From Paenibacillus sp. 1_12 (lineage in GTDB: Bacteria; Bacillota; Bacilli; Paenibacillales; NBRC-103111), in assembly GCF_900114475.1 (NCBI RefSeq), contig NZ_FOTE01000034.1:1-40949 (forward strand): a stretch of DNA of 40,949 bases, written 5' to 3'. Numbering within the stretch: position 1 is the stretch's first letter; the number at the start of each line of letters is the position of its first letter. Shown in pieces: positions 17,585-26,664 of this stretch. The notes beneath the pieces were generated by a model. That model saw nothing but the letters and a program-made list of their open reading frames with translations. It searched no databases and was not told where the DNA came from. The position numbers and the translations under genes are program-made.

Positions 17585-18106
17585 GTGATTGATGATCGTA
17601 AATTTTTATTAGAAGCATTTAAAGAAGCTGAAAAATCGAAAGAAGAAGGTACTTACCCAATTGGAGCAGTAATTGTAAATTCAGATGGTATGATTATTAG
17701 TAGAGGTAGAAATAAGGTTTTTTCAGATTGTGACACAACGGCACACGCTGAGGTTGATGCAATTAGAATATCTGGGTTGGCTATGCTAGATATAGAGAAT
17801 AAGAGGTTTTTAAAGGAGGATTTTACTTTATATACAACCTGTGAACCTTGTCCAATGTGTAGTTGTTCAATATTATTATGCTTTAGTATAAAGAGAGTGG
17901 TATGGGCGGCGAATGATAAAGAAATGGGTGCAATGAGAAAGTTTAAAGAAGGACCGCACTTTCTAGATAGATTTAATAAGATTTCTTATGATGCTGCTCC
18001 CTTTAGAGATTTAGAAATTAGACAAAGGAAAATGATGGCTGAATGGTCAATAAGTCGAGGATTTAAGGATACACCTTGGCAATATGATAATGAAATTGAG
18101 GAATAG
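17585..18106 (+). CDS. Cytidine/deoxycytidylate-type nucleoside deaminase family protein
   Basis: A 173-residue protein. GTG 17585 is preferred because GGAAGGTGA precedes it at good spacing. The zinc-binding deaminase signature is complete: HAE at 54-56 and PCPMC at 88-92, embedded in LYTTCEPCPMC. This groups it with the guanine deaminase / TadA / dCMP-deaminase superfamily, which hydrolytically deaminates bases or nucleosides in the cytoplasm. The C-terminal region (RFNKISYDAAPF and beyond) does not tell the substrate. The gene is strikingly AT-rich compared with the sugar operon, and lies between remnants, suggesting acquisition by transfer. Confidence 0.88.
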   Translation: MIDDRKFLLEAFKEAEKSKEEGTYPIGAVIVNSDGMIISRGRNKVFSDCDTTAHAEVDAIRISGLAMLDIENKRFLKEDFTLYTTCEPCPMCSCSILLCFSIKRVVWAANDKEMGAMRKFKEGPHFLDRFNKISYDAAPFRDLEIRQRKMMAEWSISRGFKDTPWQYDNEIEE

Positions 18107-18606
18107 ATATAACAATCATTTTTGAAAGCAGGTTCGAGAGGCCGGTCACTTCTCATAACACCGTGTCTATGCCGCGGGCCATACGGCGCTTGGTCTGCAG
18201 TGGAATTTCGAGGAAGCATATTCAGCAGACAGCCCTGCACTGCCTAACCGCGTCGCGGTGACTGGTAATGGTTTTTCTTAGGGTGTGGGAACGATAGAAA
18301 TCAATGGTTGGATTCAGTGTTTGATGAAAGTGTTGATCAATCAAATAAAGATCAAATGTTATCGGCAATCGAAAAGCATTTTGGTCTGTCATGATTTATT
18401 GGAGAGACTTATAGAGCTATCGAAGAACTATAACTCAATAAATAACTAAGACGCGGCTGCTGGCATAGATCGGCAGCCGCATTGTGCTAACGGGAGGATA
18501 GTTGAACAGGGGATTATTTCCAAACAAGAAGGAAAGATTATAATAAGCATTGAATTTATCTAGGGGTGAGTGATTACTGCATCTCTATAACAGGAGGTTG
18601 TTAGGT
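18107..18606. other. Intergenic region with coding-like scraps
   Basis: No intact gene. A GC-rich patch (about 18130-18280) and a start-less frame ending at TGA about 18393 (containing FDESVDQSNKDQMLSAIEKH) look like coding remnants that I cannot identify. A hairpin lies at 18453-18480. Confidence 0.4.
18453..18480. repeat. Stem-loop (GCGGCTGC/GCAGCCGC)
   Basis: A perfect eight-base stem with a 12-base loop. No T-run follows, so a classical terminator is unlikely. Directly after it comes TTGTGCTAACG, a motif also found at 6219 and 30179. Confidence 0.6.
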
Positions 18607-19053
18607 ATGTCGAGAGAATTATGGTTGAACCTGCCAGTGCGAGAACCAGAACGGGCAAAGGCATTTTATACCCAGCTCGGTTTTCAGTTGAATGAGCAGT
18701 ATGCGAGTCAAGATGGCTCATTCAGCTTGATCGTCGGCGATAATCAGGTTGTTTTGATGCTCTTCCCGGGATCCGCGTTCCGTAGTTTTGCTGGTAATGA
18801 GGTTGCGGATTCGTGGCAGGGCACTGAAGTATTATTCTCTCTGGGGGCGAACTCCAGGGATGAAGTTGATGAGTTCGCTTTGAAAGCCGAACGTGCCGGC
18901 GGCACTGTATTCAGCAAGCCGGGCGAAAAGGATGGCTGGATGTACGGCTGCAGTTTTGCCGATCCGGACGGTCATCGGTGGAACCTGTTGTATATGGATA
19001 TGAGCAAATTGCCGCAAGTAACGGGTGCGTTAGTTGAAGAAAAAAGGACATAA
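18607..19053 (+). CDS. VOC-family (glyoxalase/bleomycin-resistance fold) protein
   Basis: A 148-residue protein from ATG 18607, with AGGAGG nine bases ahead; TTG 18598 falls inside that site and is rejected. It shows the paired beta-alpha-beta-beta-beta modules of the vicinal oxygen chelate fold: LNLPVREPERAKAFYTQLGF at the start, a central variable region, and a closing GCSFADPDGHRWNLLYMDM. It is close to the DUF1428/PhnB-like single-domain group often annotated as lactoylglutathione lyase family. The substrate is unknown. It is monocistronic with its own terminator. Confidence 0.85.
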   Translation: MSRELWLNLPVREPERAKAFYTQLGFQLNEQYASQDGSFSLIVGDNQVVLMLFPGSAFRSFAGNEVADSWQGTEVLFSLGANSRDEVDEFALKAERAGGTVFSKPGEKDGWMYGCSFADPDGHRWNLLYMDMSKLPQVTGALVEEKRT

Positions 19054-19090
19054 CATATTAGTCATATAAAATATGTTGTGTCCTTTAATT
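19043..19090 (+). terminator. Terminator after the VOC gene
   Basis: AAAGGACATAACATATT pairs almost perfectly with AATATGTTGTGTCCTTT and is followed by AATTTA. The left arm overlaps the last codons of the VOC gene. Confidence 0.75.
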
Positions 19091-19243
19091 TATCTATCTT
19101 TTTTCAATTTCGGTCTTGATAATATCACAAAATAAAGTATTAGTCTGGATATAAGCATTAAGCTAACTGACAGGATAACGCATTCTATAGTTCAATAAAT
19201 GGTATACATTCATTGTTGTGCAAGCCATAAAAAGAGGTGTGTT

Positions 19244-19669
19244 ATGAGTGAAGTTCAGATATGTCCAATGAGGATTGAGGATTATGATAAGATAGCTCAT
19301 TTTTGGTCAAAAATCTTTGGCAATACTATTTCTTTGGAGTTCGATAGTAGAGAGAGGATTAGCGCATATTTAAAACGTAATCCAGAGTTCAGCACTGTCG
19401 CTAAGAAGGGTGATGATATTATTGGAACGGTATTATGTGGTCATGATGGGCGACGCGGCTCTCTATATCATGTTGCTGTTTCGGAAGAGTATCGACATAA
19501 AGGAATAGCAAACGAAATGGTTCAGCGAAGTCTTTCTTTACTCAAACAAGAGGGTATTGGTCACGCTATGTTGTTCGCATACCTTGAGAATACAACTGCA
19601 ATTCAGTATTGGAAAAAGAATAGGTGGGTAGCTTTGCCTAACGTCCTATATCATTACAAGCACCTATAA
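19244..19669 (+). CDS. GNAT-family N-acetyltransferase
   Basis: A 141-residue protein from ATG 19244, with AGAGGTG six bases ahead; the longer frame from 19199 has no ribosome-binding site. The acetyl-CoA-binding motif is clear: LYHVAVSEEYRHKGIANEMV (about residues 76-95), with R-x-K-G-I-A as the Q/RxxGxG/A-type loop. LENTTAIQYWKKNRW near the end is motif B. The acceptor substrate is unknown. It stands alone on the plus strand. Confidence 0.9.
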   Translation: MSEVQICPMRIEDYDKIAHFWSKIFGNTISLEFDSRERISAYLKRNPEFSTVAKKGDDIIGTVLCGHDGRRGSLYHVAVSEEYRHKGIANEMVQRSLSLLKQEGIGHAMLFAYLENTTAIQYWKKNRWVALPNVLYHYKHL

Positions 19670-19810
19670 AGAGGTCTTATTGGACATTAAGCTGTCGTAG
19701 AACGATAGTCGAAGAGTTGCTATGCAGCATACGCTATACTTGGTTAAATGAGTCAAGATGATATCCTTTGAAAAAGAATCATGTAAATTTCAGTTTAGGA
19801 TAGGTTGTAT

Positions 19811-19834
19811 CATAATAAATAATAATAATAATAA
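19811..19834. repeat. ATA/TAA microsatellite
   Basis: A run of about seven ATA-type trinucleotides lies immediately upstream of the NUDIX remnant. Simple slippage-prone repeat. Confidence 0.6.
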
Positions 19835-19850
19835 GATTCTATTATAAAGG

Positions 19851-20024
19851 GCAATCGAAAACCAAAGATGGTTTTTACCTGGCGGGACAATTGAAAGAGA
19901 AATCTGGGAAGAGTTCGCTGTTTCTGTTATTGACAAAAAACTTATATGGTTAGTGGAGAACGTTGCTTTGCCTCAAGATAGATCGATTTATCTTCAAAAA
20001 TCTGAATTTATTAGTAACAAATAA
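19851..20024 (+). pseudogene. NUDIX hydrolase remnant with internal deletion
   Basis: A start-less frame ending at TAA 20022-20024 encodes AIENQRWFLPGGTIEREIWEE, then FAVSVIDKKLIWLVENV. The FLPGG start of a NUDIX box joins straight to the REIxEE end, so the intervening E-x5 segment (about ten residues) is missing. The 5' part and a proper C terminus are also absent. It cannot be active. Confidence 0.7.
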
Positions 20025-20124
20025 GTCCGGCGACACACAAACAAGATGTCATTGTTTTGCCAGCATCTATGTGAAAATCCGGACATTTCTCGCCATCATT
20101 TGGTTCATCTTTTGCTTTCTTTAA

Positions 20125-21351
20125 TTATGTACGCACAGATACACGAAGTAATGAGAGGCAAAGTATGCCAAACAACAACATTCCCACGGATGAAGCACCA
20201 AGCATAACGCTGACACCAAAGCGATCATAAATGTTGCCCGTTGCTACAGGCCCCAGCCCGCTGCCGAGAAATAATGAAAAAGCAAACACCGAAACAGCCG
20301 TTGCCCGTCCTTGCGGAAGAAGGTCCGTGGCATAAGTCTGAAGCGTTGAATGGCAATAGCTGAATCCGAATCCGAGTACGATAAAACCTATTGTCAATGT
20401 GATGATGCTTTCCCAGCCCCATACCAAGCAAAAACCAAGCGCCATTAGTAATGAGCCTACTATCGGCATACGTGGAGCTCCGATGTGCTCTATAACCTTT
20501 GTTATCGTCCGGCTGCCAAGAAAGGCGCCAGCGCTGTAAGTCGCAGTAAGCAGTCCAATGAATAAATAGGATAAATGAAGCACGGACACACCATAAACGC
20601 CGAGAAACGTAAAACCGCCAAAAAACAAAAAGCCCTCAAAAAAAACGAGCATGTAAATCAACCATGCTCTGCGCATTTTTATTAACGTAACATAACGTTG
20701 GCAGAGAGGCTGCGGCTTCGCCGAAGGAACAGCACTATGCTTGCGCTGCTGCCATAACAACCATAGGACGGGAAATGCCACAAGTCCAAGAATCAAAAAT
20801 AATAGCTGGTAGCTGGCGAATTGAGCGACCAGGCCGCCTATTACAATCCCCAATGCTTGACCCGTGGTCGACAACGACATAAAAAAAGCTATCGCCCGCG
20901 GCCTCTCAGAAATGTCATACTGATCCCCGATCAATGCCAGCGTAGTCGGAATAATACCCGCGGCAAACATGCCGGTAATAAAACGTAAAAGTAAAAGCCA
21001 TGCGAAGCTATCGATCAGCCCGCAGGCAATCGTGCCGATTGAAAATAAACTTAAGGAAATTAGAATCGTTTTCACTTTGCCGAACCGATCCACGATCGGA
21101 CCATAAACCAATTGAAATACACCATAAGGTATCGAATATGCTGTAATAAGCAATGCCGCATCCGAAGCGTTCGTATGAAAGAGGTCTGCGATTGCCGGGA
21201 GCATAGGAGTGATCGCCCTGTTATCCGCGTTAACAAGAAAGCTGGCAAATCCGAGTGACCAGAGCATCTGCTGCTGTCTGGCCCTACTTCGCATGGATGC
21301 GCTATGTACGTTGGAATCTTCCTGGGTCATATTCTGATTTAATGTGCTCAA
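20125..21351 (-). CDS. MFS transporter (drug/metabolite efflux type)
   Basis: A 408-residue, 12-helix protein. TTG 21351 is chosen because TAGGAGG lies eight bases upstream; the longer frame to 21375 would include that site. Motif A of the major facilitator superfamily is present between helices 2 and 3 (YGPIVDRFGKVKTI), and the second half repeats it near KVIEHIGAPRMPIV. NADNRAITPMLPAIADLF before helix 1 is typical of DHA1/arabinose-efflux-like proton-driven exporters. Substrate unknown. It is the nearest complete exporter to the TOMM cluster, on the opposite strand and about 900 bases before it, but such peptides normally use ABC exporters. Confidence 0.9.
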   Translation of the reverse strand: MSTLNQNMTQEDSNVHSASMRSRARQQQMLWSLGFASFLVNADNRAITPMLPAIADLFHTNASDAALLITAYSIPYGVFQLVYGPIVDRFGKVKTILISLSLFSIGTIACGLIDSFAWLLLLRFITGMFAAGIIPTTLALIGDQYDISERPRAIAFFMSLSTTGQALGIVIGGLVAQFASYQLLFLILGLVAFPVLWLLWQQRKHSAVPSAKPQPLCQRYVTLIKMRRAWLIYMLVFFEGFLFFGGFTFLGVYGVSVLHLSYLFIGLLTATYSAGAFLGSRTITKVIEHIGAPRMPIVGSLLMALGFCLVWGWESIITLTIGFIVLGFGFSYCHSTLQTYATDLLPQGRATAVSVFAFSLFLGSGLGPVATGNIYDRFGVSVMLGASSVGMLLFGILCLSLLRVSVRT

Positions 21352-21871
21352 AGCTGGATGCCTCCTAGCGATCAACTAGTTTTCATCATATCATTTTTTT
21401 GAACAAAGTTTCATATACATTTCGCAAAAAGTCCAAAAAATAATTGGGGAATGTGAGATTCCTGTTATAAAGTAGAGTGGGATCCGCTGATACTAATTGC
21501 ATATCAAGAAGCAATAGAAAAGCAAAAAGAACAATTATTTCAGAGACGAAATTAAATAAGTACCTTAAAATCGACTATCATACATAAGTCCTCACAAGCG
21601 GAAAGTTATTACTAAAATTTTATCTGAACATTCCGATGGAAAGCGGACAACTGAAGCACGGGTGAATTGGAACAACACTAATATATGGACGAAGATCCTG
21701 TCGGGCAGCATATCCGACCTCCATGAAACATGTCAAAAGATATACCCGATTCCGCATCAGGTCCTCGACTGTAGCTTCATAGCTTCATGCCCACCTCCAG
21801 TGAATGGTGATTATCTTTATAAAAGCTTGATCAGCTTGGAAAATAATCCATACTGATATCGTAATCTGTCC

Positions 21872-22096
21872 TTATACGGGAAAGGAGCGTTCTTTTTCGT
21901 ACCTTCTATATGAATTGGTGGATTCGGAATGGCGAAATAGCTCAAACGAAACCCGATATCGTTTCAGATTAAGCGGGTAAATGCGGTTGATCACAGCTTT
22001 CATCCCGGGCAGCAGTAACAACGCATGTTTACGTGAAAGCTGCAGCATCTGACCATTCAACAACATTTCACCGCTACCCCAGACACTCGATTGTGC
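21872..22096 (-). pseudogene. AraC-type regulator N-terminal (effector-binding) fragment
   Basis: The minus-strand frame reads WGSGEMLLNGQMLQLSRKHA, then LLLLPGMKAV and RYRVSFELFRHSES. This spacing, with a G-x-x-x-x-N-G turn, L-x-x-x-x-A-L-L-L-x-P-G and R-x-x-V-S-F-E, is that of the cupin-like N-terminal domain of AraC-family regulators. There is no start upstream and no DNA-binding domain downstream. The rest of the gap (21352-21871 and 22097-22290) holds no gene I can support. Confidence 0.4.
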
Positions 22097-22160
22097 GAAT
22101 CAATGCTTCATTGGGGAGACTCATCCCATGCTCCTCCGATCACAACAGCTTGATTTAGTA

Positions 22161-22185
22161 CAAATGCCCATAAAATGGGCGTTTG
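22161..22185. promoter_or_regulatory. Inverted repeat upstream of the TOMM precursor
   Basis: CAAATGCCCAT and ATGGGCGTTTG form a stem of 10 of 11 pairs around a three-base loop, about 105 bases before the precursor start. It could be an operator or the end of an upstream transcript. Confidence 0.4.
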
Positions 22186-22290
22186 AATCAGGAACAGATG
22201 CGGATACTTACCATAGATTGAATATATGTTAAGTTCATTCATTCCTTCATGGTTGTATCTGTGAACAGAAAAAAATAGGAGGTTTTTACA

Positions 22291-22599
22291 ATGAATCAAT
22301 TCCAAAATGATCTGCAACAATTGAGTGTTTCCCAGTTTCAGTCTGGAGAGATGACACCTTGGAACCAGCAAGGCCAGTACCCGGGAGTTCAGTATCCAAA
22401 TGGCGTCAATCAGGTGGATCCGTCACGGCAATGCATTGGCTTCGGCGGCTTTTGTGTAGGTTTTTGCGGTGGTTTTTGTGTTGGCGCTTGTGTAGGTTTC
22501 TGTGGTGGATGCGGCGGCTTTCGCTGTGGTGGATGTGGCGGTTTTCGCTGTGGGGGCTTTCGCTGTGGTGGATGTGGCGGCTTTCATCGTTGTCGTTAA
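22291..22599 (+). CDS. TOMM/heterocycloanthracin-sonorensin family bacteriocin precursor
   Basis: A 102-residue peptide from ATG 22291 with TAGGAGG eight bases ahead. The leader (about 1-47) opens MNQFQNDLQQLSVSQFQ, the amphipathic leader typical of the heterocycloanthracin/sonorensin family, and includes an aromatic Gln/Tyr/Pro stretch. The core (48-102) contains 13 cysteines (48, 55, 59, 63, 67, 71, 74, 79, 82, 87, 92, 95, 101) in GFC, GGC and FRC contexts with Gly, Phe, Val and Arg. There is no Ser or Thr after S46, so only thiazoles/thiazolines can form. Directly downstream lie the three genes for leader binding, YcaO cyclodehydration and SagB oxidation. The mature product is predicted to be a polythiazole peptide; antibacterial activity is inferred from the family. 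Confidence 0.93.
   Translation: MNQFQNDLQQLSVSQFQSGEMTPWNQQGQYPGVQYPNGVNQVDPSRQCIGFGGFCVGFCGGFCVGACVGFCGGCGGFRCGGCGGFRCGGFRCGGCGGFHRCR
22498..22590 (+). repeat. Tandem coding repeats in the precursor core
   Basis: About 3.5 units of a 24-base repeat encode FRCGGCGG, with one shortened 15-base copy (FRCGG). The near-identical third-position bases suggest recent duplication. Confidence 0.75.
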
Positions 22600-22654
22600 C
22601 TCTATTGGTTCAAGATTGTTAATTTAAAATCGCTTCGGCTGTGGAGAAGAGCCC

Positions 22655-22683
22655 GCCCCTTACAACAACAGGTTGTAAGGGGC
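22655..22683 (+). terminator. Strong stem-loop between precursor and maturation genes
   Basis: GCCCCTTACAAC and GTTGTAAGGGGC form a perfect 12-pair stem with a five-base loop, followed by ATTTATT. Its position suggests partial termination, giving many precursor transcripts and fewer enzyme transcripts, or mRNA 3'-end protection. Confidence 0.75.
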
Positions 22684-22786
22684 ATTTATTCATTACAGGC
22701 AAGGCATGTGGGACGAATTAACGTACATACAATATGGAAGAGAGGGTTTCACAATAGAGAAATTAGCAACAATTAGGAGGAGACAA

Positions 22787-24706
22787 ATGACAAGTCTAAC
22801 CCCTGCTGCACGCTTAAAAGTTAAGGATGACACGTTTTTTCTCCCTGTTCCGAACGACGGCGTGTACTTCCGTAATAACGTAGGCACATTCCGCATGGAA
22901 GGCGGGATGATCGATCGGTGGATTGAAAAGCTGGTTCCTATGTTCAGTGGAGAACATACATTGGCGGATTTGACAGACGGATTGTCGTACACGCACCGTG
23001 AACGGGTTTATGAAATCGCGAATGTGTTATATCAACAAGGATTTGTTCGGGATGTTAGTAAAGACCTAACGCATCAATTAACGGACGGGATTATCCAAAA
23101 GTACGCTGGACAAATAGCCTTTTTAGAAAGTTTCGGCGATTCCGGCGCATACCGATTTCAGTGTTATCGAGAGGCTGACGTATTGGCGGTCGGGTCAGGT
23201 CCGATCTTCGTTGCATTGATTTCCGCATTAATGGAGTCAGGGATGCCTAAAATCCATATGTTGATAACCGATTCCGTGCCAACGAACCGGAAACGGCTTG
23301 TGGAATTGGCAGGGAAGGCCCACCTGACGGATCCTGAGGTGGTTCTTAAGGAAATCATGAAGCGAAGGGAAGGAGCAGACGGTTGGAGGGACGTTGTCCA
23401 GCCATTCCAATCGGTTCTGTATGTATCTCAAGAGGGAGATATAGAGGAGTTCCGGCAACTCCATACAGTTTGCAAAACGGAGAAGAAGATTTTGCTGCCG
23501 GCCATGTGCCTGCATCAGATTGGAATGGCAGGTCCGGTTGTACATCCGGATGCTGAGGGGTGCTGGGAATCAGCGTGGCGTCGGGTCCACCAGCCAGCCG
23601 TTATTAAGGATCCGGAGCTGCATAATTTCTCATCCACAGCGGGAGCAATGCTTGCCAATGTGATCGTGTTCGAGCTATTTAAAACAGTTACCGGGGATTC
23701 AGAGCTGAGAAACTCGTTTTTTTTGTTGGACCTGGAAACGTTGGAGGGCAGCTGGCACCCCTTCATGCCGCATCCTCTGATTCATGGTTTTGAGGAAGCC
23801 CGAACGGTTCAAGCATCAAAGCTTCGTCTTGATGGGAGTGAAGGGAACGCGAACAAAAATGTACTGCTAACGTATTTGAACCGTTTGACTTCGGCACAAT
23901 CAGGGATTCTCCATGTTTGGGAAGAGGGAGACTTGAGACAGCTGCCACTCTCGCAGTGTCGTGTTCAGACGGTTGATCCATTATCGCAGGGTCCTGCTGA
24001 CCTGCTGCCGGAGCTCATCGGTACAGGAATGACACACGAGGAAGCACGGCGGGAATCGGGACTGATTGGGCTTGAAGCTTATGTATCACGATTGGCCGAC
24101 ATCAACCTAAACACGCAAGAGGTTGTCGGAATCGGTGTAGGTGAAACGGCAGTAGAAGGCGTTTTGCGAGGTTTAAAAGCCAATTTGGCCAAGCGGCACG
24201 CCATGAAGCAGGTTCATGAGCAAACTGTCACTCGGGTTGAGTTAAATAGGGTGGAGGATCAACGCATCCGGTATTATTTACAGGCTTTGACCACTATGAG
24301 GGGAGAACCGGTGATTGGATTGGGAGAGTCGGTGTTGGGCTTTCCAGCAGTATGGGTCGGTACGGGCGAATTTTGGTATGGCAGTACGGACTTGAATATA
24401 ACCATGGCGCTGCAGAAGGGACTACAAGCTGCACTCCAGAAGGTGCAAAATAATTCCGAATATCCTTCGAATCAGGTGCTGGAGCTGGAAGCTTCGTCCG
24501 TGAGATTTGGCAAGGATACCGTTGTTGACCTTGTGATCCCCTCAAGTGAAGGAAATTTACAGTCCGAAATTCTACAGGATGCTTTGCAAATATTGAAAAA
24601 GAACGGCAAACAGCTCTTTGTTATGGATCTGGCCGTGGAACCGTTTTTGCAAGAAGAACTCAGAGGAGTGTTTGGCGTGCTGCTGCGAGAGGGGGAGTAC
24701 CGATGA
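22787..24706 (+). CDS. ThiF-like thiazole-containing bacteriocin maturation protein
   Basis: A 639-residue protein. ATG 22787 is chosen because TTAGGAGGAGA precedes it; the longer frame from 22706 starts beside the terminator. The N terminus (LTPAARLKVKDDTFFLPVPN, GVYFRNNVGTFRMEG) resembles the leader-recognition region seen in this family. A Rossmann-like E1 segment follows (ADVLAVGSGPIFVALISALM, about residues 125-144), but without the CxxC zinc pairs of active E1 enzymes. The C-terminal half (about 380-639) is specific to the 'putative thiazole-containing bacteriocin maturation protein' group found with heterocycloanthracin clusters. It probably helps present the precursor to the YcaO enzyme. 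Its stop overlaps the next ATG (ATGA), showing translational coupling. Confidence 0.85.
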   Translation: MTSLTPAARLKVKDDTFFLPVPNDGVYFRNNVGTFRMEGGMIDRWIEKLVPMFSGEHTLADLTDGLSYTHRERVYEIANVLYQQGFVRDVSKDLTHQLTDGIIQKYAGQIAFLESFGDSGAYRFQCYREADVLAVGSGPIFVALISALMESGMPKIHMLITDSVPTNRKRLVELAGKAHLTDPEVVLKEIMKRREGADGWRDVVQPFQSVLYVSQEGDIEEFRQLHTVCKTEKKILLPAMCLHQIGMAGPVVHPDAEGCWESAWRRVHQPAVIKDPELHNFSSTAGAMLANVIVFELFKTVTGDSELRNSFFLLDLETLEGSWHPFMPHPLIHGFEEARTVQASKLRLDGSEGNANKNVLLTYLNRLTSAQSGILHVWEEGDLRQLPLSQCRVQTVDPLSQGPADLLPELIGTGMTHEEARRESGLIGLEAYVSRLADINLNTQEVVGIGVGETAVEGVLRGLKANLAKRHAMKQVHEQTVTRVELNRVEDQRIRYYLQALTTMRGEPVIGLGESVLGFPAVWVGTGEFWYGSTDLNITMALQKGLQAALQKVQNNSEYPSNQVLELEASSVRFGKDTVVDLVIPSSEGNLQSEILQDALQILKKNGKQLFVMDLAVEPFLQEELRGVFGVLLREGEYR

Positions 24707-26643
24707 ACAGAGGGCTGGCTATTATCGGAGAGGGAGGGTTGGCGGATCTTGTGACCCGAGAACTGTCCGCCTTATGCAGGATTGTGCGTCTGAGCGACTT
24801 TAAGGGAGGCGTACCGAAAGACGTCGATTTCGCTTTGGTGCTGCACGATACATGGCATCCCTCCGTTCATCAGGAAGCGGAAGAGCTTTTCCGGAGAGCA
24901 GCTATTCTATGGCTGAGAGGTTTTGTTGCATTCGGCGAAGGTGTGATCGGACCACTAGTCCGACCTGATTTATCCGGGTGTACACAATGTGCTGACACTC
25001 GGCGTCTCATGGCGGGACGTGACCGTAAAGAGACGTGGATGCTGGAGCAGCGTCTGAAGACCGGTGCGAATTCTCGTGACGCCTGGTCATCAAGTGCAGG
25101 ACTATTGCAGCTGGCACACATAATTGTGAAAGAGTCGATGGATGTGCTTCAGGGCAACCCTTCCCGCTTGGAAGAACGAGTGTTTTTCATGGATATGAAA
25201 ACATTAAGGAGCACCAGCCACTGTTTTCTGCCGGACCCACTCTGTCCATTTTGCAGCTATATGCCTGAAGATACACCAGCAAGGGCCCGCATCTCTCTTC
25301 AATCAAGTCCCAAGATAAGCACAAAAAGCTACCGAAGCCGGTCGTTAGAGGAGCTTTCAGGCTTTCTAGTGAAAGATTATCTGGATTATAAGACCGGCTT
25401 CTTGAATGGGAAAATGGTTGATCTCATGTCGCCTTTTGCTGATGTGAGTGTAAATCTCCCCATGTTCGACCATGATGAAGCTACAGCAGGCCGTACGCAC
25501 TCGTATGCGGAAAGCGAACTGACTGCTATTATGGAGGGCTTGGAGCGATACTGCGGTATGGCGCCCCGCGGTAAAAGGGTGATGGTCAACGACAGTTACC
25601 GTAATCTGGCGGAGCATGCCCTTCATCCTGCTACGGTAGGTTTGTATGCGAAGGAGCAGTATGAGCGGCCTCATTTTCCTTTCAAGCCATTTCATCCTGA
25701 CGAGCCAATCGATTGGGTATGGGGCTATTCGTTTGAGCGGCAAAACCCAATATTAATTCCGCAGCAGCTTGCTTATTACAGTTCGAGCTGTGGTCAAGGA
25801 TTTATCTATGAAACGTCCAACGGCTGCGCATTGGGAGGAAGCTTAGAGGAGGCTATATTTTACGGCATAATGGAAGTGGTGGAACGCGATTCTTTTCTAT
25901 TGACCTGGTACGCAGAGCTGCCGCTCCCCAGGCTTGATCCTTATTCTTCAGGGGATATGGAACTGGAGCTCATGATCCAACGCTTGCAGACGGTGGCCGG
26001 ATTTGATGTGTATTTGTATAATGCAACGATGGAAAATGGAATTCCAAGCGTGTGGGCAATGGCCAAAAACATGAAGTCAAAGGGAGTCAACCTGATTTGC
26101 GCTGCTGGAGCTCATCCGGACCCCGTTCGTGCTGCGAAAAGTGCGGTTCATGAATTATCGGGAATGACGTTGACACTTGATGGAAAGTTCGAAGAAAACC
26201 GGGAGCAGTATACGCAAATGCTCTATGACCCAGCCTTGGTGACCGGTATGGAAGACCATTCGATGCTTTACAGCTTACCGGAAGCAGAAGATCGTCTGCA
26301 ATTTCTGCTGGAAGAAAACCGACCTCTAAAGACATTTCAGGAGGAATTCAATAGGGTGCCAATGCATTCGGATTTGACCGATGACCTGAAGGACGCCCTT
26401 CAGGCGTTCCACCGATTAAATCTCGACGTGATCGTGGTAGATCAGACAACGCCTGAATTACAACGAAATGAATTGTACTGCGTGAAGGTATTGATTCCAG
26501 GCATGCTTCCGATGACGTTCGGTCAACATCTCACCCGTGTGATAGGGTTGGACAGAGTGTTAAAGGTACCGGCGCTGCTCGGGTATGTCAAACAGCCGCT
26601 GCTCTTGAACCAACTGAATCCACATCCGCATCCGTTCCCTTAA
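24703..26643 (+). CDS. Fused E1-like/YcaO cyclodehydratase (TOMM C-D protein)
   Basis: A 646-residue fusion. The N-terminal E1-like, leader-binding part (1-200) holds two Cys pairs, C93/C96 and C181/C184, a likely structural zinc site. The YcaO domain (about 210-646) contains S271, E278 and E281-R282 (SELTAIMEGLER) and the second ATP/Mg motif EVVERDS (391-397), with E484 in VHELSG also placed as expected. The C terminus ends NPHPHPFP, the proline-rich PxPxP tail needed for catalysis in YcaO cyclodehydratases. The enzyme uses ATP to turn Cys into thiazolines on the precursor. The start overlaps the upstream stop by four bases. All hallmark residues are present, so it should be active. Confidence 0.95.
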   Translation: MNRGLAIIGEGGLADLVTRELSALCRIVRLSDFKGGVPKDVDFALVLHDTWHPSVHQEAEELFRRAAILWLRGFVAFGEGVIGPLVRPDLSGCTQCADTRRLMAGRDRKETWMLEQRLKTGANSRDAWSSSAGLLQLAHIIVKESMDVLQGNPSRLEERVFFMDMKTLRSTSHCFLPDPLCPFCSYMPEDTPARARISLQSSPKISTKSYRSRSLEELSGFLVKDYLDYKTGFLNGKMVDLMSPFADVSVNLPMFDHDEATAGRTHSYAESELTAIMEGLERYCGMAPRGKRVMVNDSYRNLAEHALHPATVGLYAKEQYERPHFPFKPFHPDEPIDWVWGYSFERQNPILIPQQLAYYSSSCGQGFIYETSNGCALGGSLEEAIFYGIMEVVERDSFLLTWYAELPLPRLDPYSSGDMELELMIQRLQTVAGFDVYLYNATMENGIPSVWAMAKNMKSKGVNLICAAGAHPDPVRAAKSAVHELSGMTLTLDGKFEENREQYTQMLYDPALVTGMEDHSMLYSLPEAEDRLQFLLEENRPLKTFQEEFNRVPMHSDLTDDLKDALQAFHRLNLDVIVVDQTTPELQRNELYCVKVLIPGMLPMTFGQHLTRVIGLDRVLKVPALLGYVKQPLLLNQLNPHPHPFP

Positions 26644-26664
26644 AACGACTGAGGAGGAAGGAAG

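Noticed and set aside
20125-21351. MFS transporter as the TOMM exporter
   Set aside because: Opposite strand, about 900 bases away with fragments between; family precedent is for ABC export.
21662-21856. 64-codon plus-strand ORF starting GTG
   Set aside because: No ribosome-binding site and no recognisable family; probably chance.
22706-22786. Longer start for the ThiF-like maturation protein
   Set aside because: The strong TTAGGAGGAGA site is used by ATG 22787; the upstream stretch abuts the terminator and has no own site.
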